From NCBI GenBank assembly GCA_002691145.1, contig NZHE01000024.1, forward strand, positions 101,271-165,270: a DNA stretch of 64,000 nt, given 5' to 3'. A program made the translations under genes and the position numbers. Source of the stretch: Rickettsiales bacterium. GTDB taxonomy: Bacteria > Pseudomonadota > Alphaproteobacteria > Methylaequorales > Methylaequoraceae. This document shows, one piece after another, positions 19,816 through 31,806 of the stretch. Position 1 is the stretch's first letter; the number at the start of each line of letters is the position of its first letter. The notes under the pieces were generated by a model. It saw only the letters and a program-made list of their open reading frames with translations. It ran no database searches and was not told where the DNA came from.

Positions 19816-21198
19816 CTAGTTATTACTCTGAATATAATTTTTAAGCTTTTCAACATCATTATCTAAAATGTCAAATTTCTCTTCATAGCTTTTCAAGTTA
19901 TTTAATTTATCAGGTAACTTCATTTTTTTTTCTAAAGATTTATTAATTGTATTTAAGAATTTTCCATAATGAGCTGTAGCAAGATATACATTTTTTATAT
20001 TCTCTTTATTCAAAAAACGTTTTCCTATCGAAATACCGACTGCTGTATGAGGGTCAACTACTATTTTATATTTTAAAAACATTTTTTTTATGCAATCTGT
20101 TGTTTTGTTGTCATCTAACCTACCTACCTGGAATCTTTTTTTCATTTTGCTAATGATAGATTTGCTTAATTGAAAATCTCCTTTTGACTTTAATCTCAAA
20201 AAAAGTTGGTTGACTTCAACTTTATCAATGTAATGATATAATAATCTTTCAAAGTTACTTGAAACTTGTATATCCATACTTGGGCTTAGTGTCTCAAAGG
20301 TTTTTAACTTCTTCATTTGACCAGTCTCAAAAAATCTAGTGAGAACATCGTTTTTATTTGAGGCAATAATAATCTTATTTATTGGAAGTCCCATTTTCAT
20401 GGCTATAAATGCAGCATACGCATTACCAAAATTACCAGTTGGAACTGAAAAGTTAATCATTTCATTATCATCGCAACAATTAAAATATGCCCAAAAATAG
20501 TAAACAATCTGACCCATTATCCTTACCCAATTAATTGAATTAACAGCAGCAAGATTAAATTTCTTTTCTTTTTCATTAATTTCAAACAAACTTTTAACGA
20601 GATTTTGACAATCATCGAAGTCACCTTTAATTGCAAGATTGAACACGTTACTTTTGTTAAAAGTAGTCATCTGCATTCTTTGAATGGGACTAACTTTATT
20701 ATATGGAAAGAGGATAAACATCTTTATTAAATTAGATTTAGAACAACCATGAATTGCTGCTGAACCAGTATCTCCAGATGTTGCTCCGACAATTGTAAGC
20801 TTTATCTTTTTCTTTTTAAGAATAAAGTTGTATATATTTCCTAATAATTGAAGTGCATAGTCTTTAAAAGCAAGAGTTGGACCATGAAAAAGGTTTAGAA
20901 TATATTCTTTATTATTTAACTTTTTGATCGAAATAATCTCATTATCTGAAAATTCATTGTATGTTATCTCACATATTTTGGTATAATCCTCCTTTGATAT
21001 ATTAGACTTCACAAAAATCCATGTAATTTGATGCACAAGCTCTGAGTAGGATAAACCTCTCATATTATTAAGTTTTGATTTTGAGATTTGAGAAATTTCA
21101 TCCGGGACAAACAAACCCCCGTCAGAAGCTAAACCACTTAAAACAACTTTTTCAAATTCTACAGAATTTTCACTACCTCTTGTTGAAGAATATAACAT
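19816..21198 (-). CDS. thrC: Threonine synthase
   Basis: STRGSENSVEFEKVVLSGLASDGGLFVP and LFHGPTLAFKDYALQLLGN (PLP lysine). Confidence 0.96.
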   Translation of the reverse strand: MLYSSTRGSENSVEFEKVVLSGLASDGGLFVPDEISQISKSKLNNMRGLSYSELVHQITWIFVKSNISKEDYTKICEITYNEFSDNEIISIKKLNNKEYILNLFHGPTLAFKDYALQLLGNIYNFILKKKKIKLTIVGATSGDTGSAAIHGCSKSNLIKMFILFPYNKVSPIQRMQMTTFNKSNVFNLAIKGDFDDCQNLVKSLFEINEKEKKFNLAAVNSINWVRIMGQIVYYFWAYFNCCDDNEMINFSVPTGNFGNAYAAFIAMKMGLPINKIIIASNKNDVLTRFFETGQMKKLKTFETLSPSMDIQVSSNFERLLYHYIDKVEVNQLFLRLKSKGDFQLSKSIISKMKKRFQVGRLDDNKTTDCIKKMFLKYKIVVDPHTAVGISIGKRFLNKENIKNVYLATAHYGKFLNTINKSLEKKMKLPDKLNNLKSYEEKFDILDNDVEKLKNYIQSNN

Positions 21199-21215
21199 TT
21201 AATACTTTTAAATTT

Positions 21216-21932
21216 CTATTTTATTTTTTTTAAAGAAGCAGCCATGAAAACACCGATAAGACCTAAAGCAATCAAGAACCAGGTTATAGCATATTGCAAA
21301 TGGTTATTTCTTATGTAAATTCTTGTTTGTCCTCCTAGAGGAGATCCTCCTGGACCATTATTTACTGCTTCTAAATAAAAAGATTTTTCTAAATTTAAGC
21401 CAGTAAATTCTGACATTTGGACTGGGTCAATAAAAAACCAAAAATTATTTTCTAATTCATTATCCGGCTGATACTTACCTTTCCTACCTGGAGTTCTAAT
21501 TACTGCCTCTATATCATGAAAACCCTCAACTAAATTCTCTAATCTTTTTTCTTTCAATTTTTTTCTTAACGGGATCCAACCACGATCAAATACTACGTAG
21601 GAATTTTCTGATAATTCTAAAGGAACAATGATATGATAACCATTATTTCCATTTTTGCTAAGAGCCGCCATATACATTTCTAATTCATTGAAAAAAGAAC
21701 CATTTAAACTTACTTTCGTAAATTCCTGTTGTTCAGGGTGTTCTATTGAATCCAAAGATACAATTTTTTTTTCAAATCTTTCTATTCTTATTTTGATTAA
21801 TTCTTCTTTCCAAGCTAATCTTTTAATTTGCCACACGCACAAGCTTAAAAGTATTGATAAAGCTACTAGAAAGGAAAATAAAGGAATTATTTTAGTTTCA
21901 AAAACATAGTTTTTATTTAATCTGATTTTCAT
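21216..21932 (-). CDS. SURF1 family cytochrome oxidase biogenesis protein
   Basis: LCVWQIKRLAWKEELI, VFDRGWIP, C-terminal YAITWFLIALGLIGVF; within the cta cluster. Confidence 0.92.
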   Translation of the reverse strand: MKIRLNKNYVFETKIIPLFSFLVALSILLSLCVWQIKRLAWKEELIKIRIERFEKKIVSLDSIEHPEQQEFTKVSLNGSFFNELEMYMAALSKNGNNGYHIIVPLELSENSYVVFDRGWIPLRKKLKEKRLENLVEGFHDIEAVIRTPGRKGKYQPDNELENNFWFFIDPVQMSEFTGLNLEKSFYLEAVNNGPGGSPLGGQTRIYIRNNHLQYAITWFLIALGLIGVFMAASLKKIK

Positions 21933-21948
21933 TTCTTAAATTTAGGAG

Positions 21949-22770
21949 CTAAATCGAGGCCCACCAGTAAACAAATGCAAATAGAAAAAGCCAGACTACA
22001 TCTACAAAATGCCAATACCAGGCGGCAAATTCAAAACCCAAATGTTTTTCTGGTTTAAAATGGCCTTTTAAACCCCTAAAAAAGCAAACTAGTAAAAAAA
22101 TTGAACCTATGAGGACATGCGCACCGTGAAAACCAGTAGCCATATAAAATGTTGATGGATAGATTCCTTCGTCAATTGAGAATTCAGCAACCATGTATTC
22201 ATAAGCTTGAAAACCTGTAAAAATTATTCCTAGTAATATTGTCAAAAATAGAAATATCAAAAATTTTTTTCTATCATTGTCTTTTAACGCATGATGAGCA
22301 ACAGTAACAGTCGCTCCCGAAGCAAGGAGAATTAATGTATTAAGAAGAGGAACTCCAAAAGGATTAATCAAATTAATATCTTCCGGAGGAAACACTCCTC
22401 CAATTGAATCTATTCTTCCGATTAACTCAGGGCTGTCAGAACCTGGATAGAAAGCCACATCAAAGAAAGCCCAAAACCATGCAGCGAAGAACATAATTTC
22501 TGAAGCTATGAAGAGCAACATTCCATATCTCAAACCAATCTGAACAATTTTATTATGAAAAACACCTTTTTGAGACTCGTTTACAACATCTTTCCACCAC
22601 AATAAACTAGATATAACAACAGCTAAGGATCCTACATAAAAGAGGGTTTGCTTTTCATAATGCATAAACAATATTGCGCCAACGGCCATTAATAATGTTG
22701 CCATAGAGACAACTAGTGGCCACGGGCTTGGGTCTACAAGATGATAGGGATGTTTTTGATTTTCACTCAT
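21949..22770 (-). CDS. ctaE: Cytochrome c oxidase subunit III
   Basis: HPYHLVDPSPWPLV, FFAAWFWAFFDVAFYP, YWHFVDVVWLFLFAFVYWW. Confidence 0.97.
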   Translation of the reverse strand: MSENQKHPYHLVDPSPWPLVVSMATLLMAVGAILFMHYEKQTLFYVGSLAVVISSLLWWKDVVNESQKGVFHNKIVQIGLRYGMLLFIASEIMFFAAWFWAFFDVAFYPGSDSPELIGRIDSIGGVFPPEDINLINPFGVPLLNTLILLASGATVTVAHHALKDNDRKKFLIFLFLTILLGIIFTGFQAYEYMVAEFSIDEGIYPSTFYMATGFHGAHVLIGSIFLLVCFFRGLKGHFKPEKHLGFEFAAWYWHFVDVVWLFLFAFVYWWASI

Positions 22771-23321
22771 TATTTCCTCGCAATAGAACTGTTCTTTTCA
22801 AACATTGTATAAGATAACGTTAATTGTTGAACATTTTTTACAAAATTATCATTTAATATATCAGGATTTATAAAAAAAGAAACAGGCATTTCAACTTCTT
22901 GACCTGGTTCAAAAACTTGTTCTTCAAAACAAAAACATTCTACCTTATTAAAATATTGAGCGGCGCCTAAAGGTGTTACATTGAAAGATGCCATCCCGGT
23001 TATAGATTCTTTGGAACTGTTCCTTGCTTTGTAAAATATTAATTTACTTTCACCAGGATTAACTTTTACTTTTTTTAAAACAGGTTCGAAAATTAATGGT
23101 GAATTTTTTTCCACAGATGAATCAAATCTGACTTCATAAGTGCTCGAATTGATTTCATGTGTATTTTTTTCTACAATCTTAGGTGTTCCACCATACCCAG
23201 TAACTGCGCAAAAGATCTTGTACAAAGGAACCGAAGCGTAGCTTACAGCAATCATAAAAAAAACAAAAGTTGTCAGATAAACTGCATACCTTTTTAAGTT
23301 TTTATTTGTATCAATTTTCAT
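22770..23321 (-). CDS. ctaG: Cytochrome c oxidase assembly protein CtaG/Cox11
   Basis: SYASVPLYKIFCAVTGYGGTPK and FNKVECFCFEEQVFEPGQEVEMPVSFFINP. Confidence 0.97.
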   Translation of the reverse strand: MKIDTNKNLKRYAVYLTTFVFFMIAVSYASVPLYKIFCAVTGYGGTPKIVEKNTHEINSSTYEVRFDSSVEKNSPLIFEPVLKKVKVNPGESKLIFYKARNSSKESITGMASFNVTPLGAAQYFNKVECFCFEEQVFEPGQEVEMPVSFFINPDILNDNFVKNVQQLTLSYTMFEKNSSIARK

Positions 23322-23325
23322 AGTC

Positions 23326-23417
23326 TCATATTTTAATTATAGTAACAACATAAAATATTGTAGCCAAACTAAATAATAAAAGAGCTATGGCTATGTTTTT
23401 TTTTTTTTATTATCCAT
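23326..23417 (-). pseudogene. CoxF-like ~30-aa single-TM protein, out of frame at a 13-nt poly(A) tract (coding sense)
   Basis: Between ctaB and ctaG, reverse strand reads ATG GAT AAT A13 C ATAGCC... The downstream frame encodes NIAIALLLFSLATIFYVVTIIKI*, like the short TM protein found here in alphaproteobacterial cta operons. The ATG-proximal frame stops (TAG) just after the A-run; +1 or -2 nt would restore MDNKKKKNIAIALLLFSLATIFYVVTIIKI. Confidence 0.6.
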
Positions 23418-23421
23418 TATC

Positions 23422-24342
23422 TTACAAGGCAAAATTCTTATCAAATAAGACGGAGAGAAATAAAATATATAAATAAATAATTGAATATTTGAACAGAAAT
23501 GAGGCTTTCTTGTCTGAATTTTTGGGATTAGAGTTCATAAGGTCAATTGCTCCATAAACAAAAATTAAATTCAAAAAACAAGAAACAATGAAATAAATAT
23601 TTGTAGTTAAATTCATTATGTATGGAAGAGATGATATAAAAAAAAGAATAAAACTGTAAATTAAAATTTGAATCTTAGTATTTTTCTTTCCATATTTTAC
23701 AGGTAACATAGGTATATTTACTTTTGAATACTCTGTATCTTTAAATAACGCTAGTGACCAGAAGTGTGGTGGTGTCCAAAAAAAAATTATTAAAAATAAA
23801 ATTACAGGAAACAAGGATATATCATTAGTTACACAAGCCCAACCTATAACAGGAGGAAAAGCACCAGCTGCGCCGCCAATAACAATGTTATGATGCGTAG
23901 ATCTCTTTAACCACATTGTATAAATCACAATGTAAAAGAAAATTGAAAAACCTAGTAAAAATGCTGCAAAATAACTAACTGCCAGACCTAATAATATTAA
24001 TCCTGTCACACCTAATAGTATTCCAAAACCAAGTACATTTGAACTATCAATCTTACCTAATGGTATAGCTCTATTTTTAGTTCTTTCCATTTTTGAGTCA
24101 ATATCTCGGTCATACCACATATTTATTGCTGCGCAACAGCCCGCGCCAAGAGAGATACAGATAATCGAAACAAAAGACAAAAACGGATGTAATGTTCCTG
24201 GTGCCAGAGACAGTCCAATGACGCTAGTAAAAATAGCCAAGGACATAACTCTAGGTTTTAACAGCGAGAAATAATCTGATATTGTACTATCCTCAGAATC
24301 AATGACCTTATTTAACTCATGCTTTGTAGAAGAAACGCCCAT
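23422..24342 (-). CDS. ctaB: Protoheme IX farnesyltransferase
   Basis: NMWYDRDIDSKMERTKNRAIPLGKI and TPPHFWSLALFKDTEYSKVNIPMLPV. Confidence 0.97.
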   Translation of the reverse strand: MGVSSTKHELNKVIDSEDSTISDYFSLLKPRVMSLAIFTSVIGLSLAPGTLHPFLSFVSIICISLGAGCCAAINMWYDRDIDSKMERTKNRAIPLGKIDSSNVLGFGILLGVTGLILLGLAVSYFAAFLLGFSIFFYIVIYTMWLKRSTHHNIVIGGAAGAFPPVIGWACVTNDISLFPVILFLIIFFWTPPHFWSLALFKDTEYSKVNIPMLPVKYGKKNTKIQILIYSFILFFISSLPYIMNLTTNIYFIVSCFLNLIFVYGAIDLMNSNPKNSDKKASFLFKYSIIYLYILFLSVLFDKNFAL

Positions 24343-24354
24343 AAATAATTTAAT

Positions 24355-25941
<1,587 letters not shown>

Positions 25942-26769
25942 TTATTTAAGTACAAAATTATTATCTGGAATATCGCTAGCGAATTCTTTTTTTGCATCTA
26001 CTAACCAACTAGCAAATTCATCTTCAGTTACTGCTTTAATTGTTATAGGCATAAATCCATGTCCTGGACCGCATAGTTCTGAACATTGTCCATAATACAT
26101 ACCAGGTTCTTTTACATTAAAATAAGTCTCATTGAGTCTGCCAGGAATGGCATCAGTTTTAACTCCTAGTGAAGGCACAGCCCATGAGTGAATAACACCA
26201 GACGGATCACTAGTTATGAGAACTTTAATATTCTTGTTAGTCGGAACTACAACAACGTTATCGGTTTGAAGAAGTCTGGGTTGACCCTCTTTTAATTCGT
26301 CTTCAGACAGCATGATTGAATCAAAGGCCAAATCATCATGGTCTGGATATTCATAAGCCCAAAACCATGTGTAACCAGTAGCCTTGATAGTCATATCAAT
26401 ATTTGAAAAATCGTTTTGTTTATACAAAAGTCTGAAAGATGGAATTGCAATAACCACTAATATTAGAACTGGTATTAAAGTCCATGCAACTTCAAGGGCA
26501 GAGTTATGAGTGACTTTACTAGGCTTTTTGTTTCTTTTGGCGCTAAATTTGTAACAAACATATGCCAATAAAAGAAAAACAAAAACGGTTATTGCGGTAA
26601 TAATCCAAAAAACTAAAGTATGAAAATCTACTAATTCTTCCATCAAAGGGGATGCAGGAGCTTGAAAACCAGTTTGCCATTCTGTTGGTTGCCCTTTAGC
26701 TAATAACAAGCTTGGAAAAAATAAAATGGTAGTAAAAAATTTAATTGTAAAGTTCATAATAGCCATCAC
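25942..26769 (-). CDS. ctaC: Cytochrome c oxidase subunit II
   Basis: CuA motif YYGQCSELCGPGHGFMPI. Confidence 0.98.
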   Translation of the reverse strand: MMAIMNFTIKFFTTILFFPSLLLAKGQPTEWQTGFQAPASPLMEELVDFHTLVFWIITAITVFVFLLLAYVCYKFSAKRNKKPSKVTHNSALEVAWTLIPVLILVVIAIPSFRLLYKQNDFSNIDMTIKATGYTWFWAYEYPDHDDLAFDSIMLSEDELKEGQPRLLQTDNVVVVPTNKNIKVLITSDPSGVIHSWAVPSLGVKTDAIPGRLNETYFNVKEPGMYYGQCSELCGPGHGFMPITIKAVTEDEFASWLVDAKKEFASDIPDNNFVLK

Positions 26770-26880
26770 TTATCATATAGTAGTCAATTTAAAAAAAACA
26801 ATTGTTTCATTTATAATATTTTGTATTAATAATAGAATTTTGCAATAATTAAAAGAGATTTTTTAAAATTAGGAATAAAT

Positions 26881-28281
26881 ATGAGTAAAATATTTAAAGA
26901 ATTGGAAAATATAAAAACCTTAAAAAAAGTTGATGAATTATTTAATAATTATGATGACGGCGATTTATTCCTTGAAAAAACATATACTGAAAATTTTGTG
27001 TATGATGATAACAAAGTTAAAAACGCAAGTTTTAATGAGGATAAGGGTTTTGGTTTAAGAGTCATAAAAGAGGACTCTATAGGTTTTGCACATTGCTCTG
27101 ACTTGAATGAAGTTACTTTAAAAAATGCAATAGAAATGGTGAGTAAAATTGATAAAAGTAAAAGTTTTAATCAAATAGTACCTAACAAATATCACAGATC
27201 ACTTTATTCAGATAAAAATCCTTTGTCATTGTATGAGTTTAAAGCAAAAATACAATTTTTAGAAAAAATTAATGGTTATGCAAGAGCAAAAGATAGTGCA
27301 ATAAGTCAAGTTTCTATCTCACTAGCTGGTAATTATCAAGAGGTAGAAATACTCAAGAATCTTGGCAACATTTTTTCCGATTTACGGCCGCTTGTTCGTC
27401 TTAATGTAAGTATAACAGTCAGAAAAAATAACATCACTGAAACTGGTTCATTCGGATTAGGTGGCAGATATATGTACGACACTTTATTCAATGAAAATGT
27501 ATGGAAGGACGCAGTAGACTCTGCGTACAATCAAGCTTTGATAAGACTTGAAGCAATTGAAACACCAGCAGGAGAGCAAAACGTAATTCTTGGGCCTGGT
27601 TGGCCTGGTATATTGCTTCATGAAGCAATTGGACACGGCTTAGAAGGAGATTTTAATCGAAAAAAGACTTCAGTGTTTCACAATCTAGTGGGACAAAGTG
27701 TTGCTTCGGAACAAATTACTATCGTAGATGATGGCACAATTCCCGATAGAAGGGGTTCATTAACGATTGATGATGAGGGCACCCCAACCCAAAATACAGT
27801 ACTTATTGAAAACGGTATCTTAAAAAACTTTATGCAAGATAGACTAAATGCAAAACTTATGAATAAAAAACCGACAGGAAATGGAAGAAGGGAGGATTAT
27901 TCTTGTATACCTATGCCAAGAATGACTAACACTTACATGATCAATGGAAAATATGAACATGAAGAACTCATTAAAAGTACAAAAAATGGTGTGTATGCTA
28001 CCCAGTTCAGCGGAGGTCAAGTTGATATTACCTCTGGAAAGTTTGTTTTTAGTGCTTCTGAAGCTTTTAAAATCGTAGATGGAAAAATTGATAGACCTCT
28101 TAAGGGTGCGACTTTAATAGGTAATGGTCCAGAAGTTTTAAAAAAAGTTTCCATGGTAGCTAACAACATGAAACTTGACAATGGAATTGGAACCTGTGGA
28201 AAAGAAGGGCAATCAGTTCCGGTTGGAGTTGGACAACCTAGCCTTAAGGTAGATAATCTTACTGTTGGAGGAACAGTTTAG
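26881..28281 (+). CDS. tldD: Metalloprotease TldD
   Basis: HEAIGHGLEGDFNRKKTS motif and C-terminal GIGTCGKEGQSVPVGVGQPSLKVDNLTVGGTV. Confidence 0.96.
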   Translation: MSKIFKELENIKTLKKVDELFNNYDDGDLFLEKTYTENFVYDDNKVKNASFNEDKGFGLRVIKEDSIGFAHCSDLNEVTLKNAIEMVSKIDKSKSFNQIVPNKYHRSLYSDKNPLSLYEFKAKIQFLEKINGYARAKDSAISQVSISLAGNYQEVEILKNLGNIFSDLRPLVRLNVSITVRKNNITETGSFGLGGRYMYDTLFNENVWKDAVDSAYNQALIRLEAIETPAGEQNVILGPGWPGILLHEAIGHGLEGDFNRKKTSVFHNLVGQSVASEQITIVDDGTIPDRRGSLTIDDEGTPTQNTVLIENGILKNFMQDRLNAKLMNKKPTGNGRREDYSCIPMPRMTNTYMINGKYEHEELIKSTKNGVYATQFSGGQVDITSGKFVFSASEAFKIVDGKIDRPLKGATLIGNGPEVLKKVSMVANNMKLDNGIGTCGKEGQSVPVGVGQPSLKVDNLTVGGTV

Positions 28282-28283
28282 TT

Positions 28284-28574
28284 CTATTTTTTATGAACTT
28301 TATCATATATATCTCTCTCGTACTTAATAAAACCATTTATCATTGTCTTCCAGATTTTAACAATAAGACCTTCTGGTAGATTTTTTTTTTGAGACTCAGA
28401 GTCAAGTTCATTCAGAATTTCTTGAATCCTTTTTTTATCTACTATTTGATTTTTCTTTTTTAGTCTTACTGCTTCCTCAACTAACAATTTTCTTTTGTAA
28501 ATTAATTCTAGTAATTTGGAATCAATTTTGTCAATCGAATTTCTTACCTGGTTTATCGTTTTAAAATTTTTCAT
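28284..28574 (-). CDS. Chorismate mutase type II
   Basis: AroQ-fold pattern VRNSIDKIDSKLLELIYKRKLLVEEAVRLKKK. Confidence 0.88.
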   Translation of the reverse strand: MKNFKTINQVRNSIDKIDSKLLELIYKRKLLVEEAVRLKKKNQIVDKKRIQEILNELDSESQKKNLPEGLIVKIWKTMINGFIKYERDIYDKVHKK

Positions 28575-28598
28575 CTATTAAAGTAAATATCATTTTTC

Positions 28599-29936
28599 TT
28601 AACCAAATGAATTAAATTTATAAATATTATCAATTTTTTTATTCCATTTGTTTAAAAAAAGATGTTTCCATACCTCGGCTGGTGATTGTCCGTTCTTTAA
28701 AATTTGAAAAAGAGGGTTTAAAAAAATTGATTCATTTTCCCCGTTGTCATTTAAAATATTTCTTTTAATCAATCCTTTTTTGGAGAGGATTAGCATTTTT
28801 TTTAAAAAAGACTTTATATCCTCTCCATCTGGAGTCATCGAGTTGAGAGCATTTAATGATACAGTTGAATAGAATTCTTTTCTTTGAATATTTGTCCATT
28901 TTTTGACCATCTCGTAAACTTCATCAAGAATATCTCGATCATATAAAATTCCCGTCCAAAATGCTGGAAGGGCACATACGCTTGACCAAGGGCCACCATC
29001 CGCTCCCCTCACTTCAAGAATTTTCTTTAATCTTACTTCAGGAAATACAGTTGTGGCATGATCAATCCAATCATCAATTGTCAAGCTTTCTCCATCATTA
29101 GAATTATGTAACTCTAGAATTTTTCTAAACGATTTTCCAGTATAATCGATGTAATCATTGTTTCTTTTTAAAAAATACATGGGTACATCTAATAAGTAAT
29201 CAACATACATTTCAAAAGAAAATCCATCATCAAAAACGAAGGGTAAAATTCCGCATCTATTCTTATCTGTTTTGGTCCAAATCCAGGAACGATAGCTTAG
29301 ATGTGAAGAGAGTTTTCCCTCTAAAAAAGGGGAATTTGCATACAACGCTATCACTGCTGGCTGAATAGCAAGACATACCCTATATTTTTTTATCATATCT
29401 ATTTCTGATTCATAGTCAAAATTCACTTGAATAGTGCATGTTCTGAACATCATATCAAGACCGTGTTCACCAGTTTTTTTCATATAATTTTTCATTATTT
29501 CGTAACGCTTTTTTGGGATTGTTGGGAAATGTTCTAGCGCCCACTTTGGATTAAAACCCATTCCCATGTAATTTACTCCAAACATTTTGGAAACAGAGTT
29601 TAACTCAAATTGGTGAGTATTTACCTCTGAACATGTATCAAAAATATTACTCAATGGAGCTCCAGATAATTCAATTTGACCTCCTGGTTCAAGTGAAATA
29701 GAGCTTCCAGACTTTTTCATTCCGATGACAAAATCATTTTCATAAATATTCTTCCATCCAAATTTTTTATTTAGTTCTAGAAAAATATTTTTGATGACAT
29801 CGTATTTAATTGGTTTTAAATCATCAACCAAGTAGCCAAATTTTTCATGTTCAGTTCCGATTTTCCAATTTTTTTTTTCTTTGCAACCACTTTTAAAGTA
29901 ATTTATTAGATCTTCTTTGATAATTTTTTTATTCAT
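28599..29936 (-). CDS. gshA: Glutamate--cysteine ligase (alphaproteobacterial/plant type)
   Basis: KIGTEHEKFGYL, LEPGGQIELSGAPL, FRTCTIQVNFDYESE, LEVRGADGGPW. Confidence 0.95.
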   Translation of the reverse strand: MNKKIIKEDLINYFKSGCKEKKNWKIGTEHEKFGYLVDDLKPIKYDVIKNIFLELNKKFGWKNIYENDFVIGMKKSGSSISLEPGGQIELSGAPLSNIFDTCSEVNTHQFELNSVSKMFGVNYMGMGFNPKWALEHFPTIPKKRYEIMKNYMKKTGEHGLDMMFRTCTIQVNFDYESEIDMIKKYRVCLAIQPAVIALYANSPFLEGKLSSHLSYRSWIWTKTDKNRCGILPFVFDDGFSFEMYVDYLLDVPMYFLKRNNDYIDYTGKSFRKILELHNSNDGESLTIDDWIDHATTVFPEVRLKKILEVRGADGGPWSSVCALPAFWTGILYDRDILDEVYEMVKKWTNIQRKEFYSTVSLNALNSMTPDGEDIKSFLKKMLILSKKGLIKRNILNDNGENESIFLNPLFQILKNGQSPAEVWKHLFLNKWNKKIDNIYKFNSFG

Positions 29937-30654
29937 TTAAATTCTCCATGAATATCTTACAACAAGCCACACTAAAGATTGAAGCAGTATCCATTTTAAA
30001 AACGCTTGATCCTAGTGAAACAGGATATAAATTTTTTAATTCATTTAAATAAAAACGATCTTTTTCTGACCATCCACCTACTGGTCCAATCAGAACGGCT
30101 AGTTTTTTTAATGTATTTTTTGACAAAAAGTCGAGAATATTAGGTGATTTCAAATTTTCATCACAAAGGATGACCAATCTATCGTCAGTCAAGTTTTTAA
30201 CAAATATTTCTAAATTAACATTAAATTCGATTCGTGGGAGATTAATCTGATTGGACTGCTCAGTTGCCTCTATTACTACTCTCCTCATCTTATCAACATT
30301 CATTTTTATTTTTTCCGAAAATTCTGTGTTAATCGGAACAATCTTAGAAACACCAATTTCCGTTACTTTTTCAACCAGAAATTTTACTTTTTTTGATTTT
30401 GTCATTCCAAAACAAAGCCAAATATCTTGTTGATTAATTGGTTTTCTTTTTAAAAACTTTACTTTTACAGAAATTGACTTTTTAATTTTTATAATAAATG
30501 CATCCCATTCTCCACAACTTTCGTTAAAAATATTTATTTGATCTCCAACATTTTTCCTCATAACATTAACTAAATAATGGTAGTTTTCTTTAGAAAGATT
30601 AATGACTTTATCCTTAAAAATATCCTCTGGAGTAAAAATACGTATCTGTGCCAT
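29929..30654 (-). CDS. rsmE: 16S rRNA (uracil(1498)-N(3))-methyltransferase
   Basis: VTEIGVSKIVPINTEFSE, EATEQSNQINLPRI, LIGPVGGWSEKDRFYL, LGSSVFKMDTAS. Confidence 0.94.
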   Translation of the reverse strand: MAQIRIFTPEDIFKDKVINLSKENYHYLVNVMRKNVGDQINIFNESCGEWDAFIIKIKKSISVKVKFLKRKPINQQDIWLCFGMTKSKKVKFLVEKVTEIGVSKIVPINTEFSEKIKMNVDKMRRVVIEATEQSNQINLPRIEFNVNLEIFVKNLTDDRLVILCDENLKSPNILDFLSKNTLKKLAVLIGPVGGWSEKDRFYLNELKNLYPVSLGSSVFKMDTASIFSVACCKIFMENLNE

Positions 30655-30686
30655 CTACTTACAGTGTAATAAAATTTTAACTTATC

Positions 30687-31565
30687 ATGTTTAATCAAAT
30701 AATCATTAAGATTCAGAACTTTTTAATTTTGGGTAGATATAACAAACCATATGGCTCTCTCCTATTGATGTGGCCATGCTTCTGGGGTGTAATTTATGGT
30801 CAAAAGTTTAGTTTGGAAAGTTTTAAGATTCTAATCTTATTATTACTTGGCTCATTTGTAATGAGGGGTGCAGGTTGCACTATTAATGATATATTAGACG
30901 TAAATTTTGATAAGAAGGTTAAAAGAACAAAAAGTCGCCCGTTAGCTAGTAATTTAATCAAAGTCAATGAAGCTATTTATTTTTTATTATTTCAATTACT
31001 ACTTGGATTTTTGATTGTACTAAATTTTAAAATAAAAATCATCTTTTTAGGTTTTGCAATAATACCTCTTGTTTTTTGTTATCCACTATTTAAAAGAGTT
31101 ACTTTTTTTCCTCAGATTATTTTAGGAGTCATTTTTAATTGGGGTATACTCATAGGTTTTTTAAGCTTTTCAGAAAGTTTGGAAATAGGTCTAATATTTC
31201 TATACTTAGGGGGAGTTTTTTTAACAGTTGGATACGATACAATTTACGCTTTTCAGGATTTAGATGATGACAGAAAAATAGGGGTTAAATCGTTAGCAAT
31301 AAAAGTAAGTCAAAAGCCAAAATTGTTTTTAAGTCTAATATATAGTTTGAGTTATATTCTATTTTTAATTTCATTTATTTTTATTAAAGCAGATTTTTTT
31401 TTAAATTTTATACTATCAATCCCTATAATGGTTCATTTTTTCTTTCAAATAAAAAGATTTGATGTCAATAATCCTGACTTACTTAATAAAATATTTATAT
31501 CTAATACTCATTTAGGTGGATTAATTTTTTTAATTTTGATAGGTGTAAAATATGTTAGTCATTAG
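30687..31565 (+). CDS. ubiA: 4-hydroxybenzoate polyprenyltransferase
   Basis: GRYNKPYGSLLLMWPCFWGV, GCTINDILDVNFDKKVKRTKSRPLAS, YAFQDLDDDRKIGVKSLAI. Confidence 0.95.
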   Translation: MFNQIIIKIQNFLILGRYNKPYGSLLLMWPCFWGVIYGQKFSLESFKILILLLLGSFVMRGAGCTINDILDVNFDKKVKRTKSRPLASNLIKVNEAIYFLLFQLLLGFLIVLNFKIKIIFLGFAIIPLVFCYPLFKRVTFFPQIILGVIFNWGILIGFLSFSESLEIGLIFLYLGGVFLTVGYDTIYAFQDLDDDRKIGVKSLAIKVSQKPKLFLSLIYSLSYILFLISFIFIKADFFLNFILSIPIMVHFFFQIKRFDVNNPDLLNKIFISNTHLGGLIFLILIGVKYVSH

Positions 31566-31740
31566 AAATAATAGTATATCGGACATAACAATCATCTACG
31601 TGCTTCCAAGAATTTTCATACCACTTATTTTTAGCTTTTTCATAACTATCATAAGGTCCATATTTTTCTAACTCAAAATCTTTTTTAATTTCAAAAAATT
31701 TTGTGTTCTCATATTTCCCTCCAACAACCCAGTATTTCAT
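31555..31740 (-). CDS. Small conserved protein, DUF4170-like
   Basis: 61-aa MKYWVVGGKYENTKF...YGPYDSYEKAKNKWYENSWKHVDDCYVRYTII, between ubiA and pmbA. Confidence 0.75.
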   Translation of the reverse strand: MKYWVVGGKYENTKFFEIKKDFELEKYGPYDSYEKAKNKWYENSWKHVDDCYVRYTIISND

Positions 31741-31806
31741 AACTCATTAAAATAAAATTAAATAATTAATATTGTAAATATATCATTAAAATTATAAAGA
31801 GATAAT

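Noticed and set aside
28261-28310. Possible hairpins ACTGTT-ggagg-AACAGT and AGTTC-tattttttat-GAACT between tldD and chorismate mutase
   Set aside because: Stems of only 5-6 bp, partly inside coding sequence; too weak to call a terminator without energy calculation or transcript-end data.
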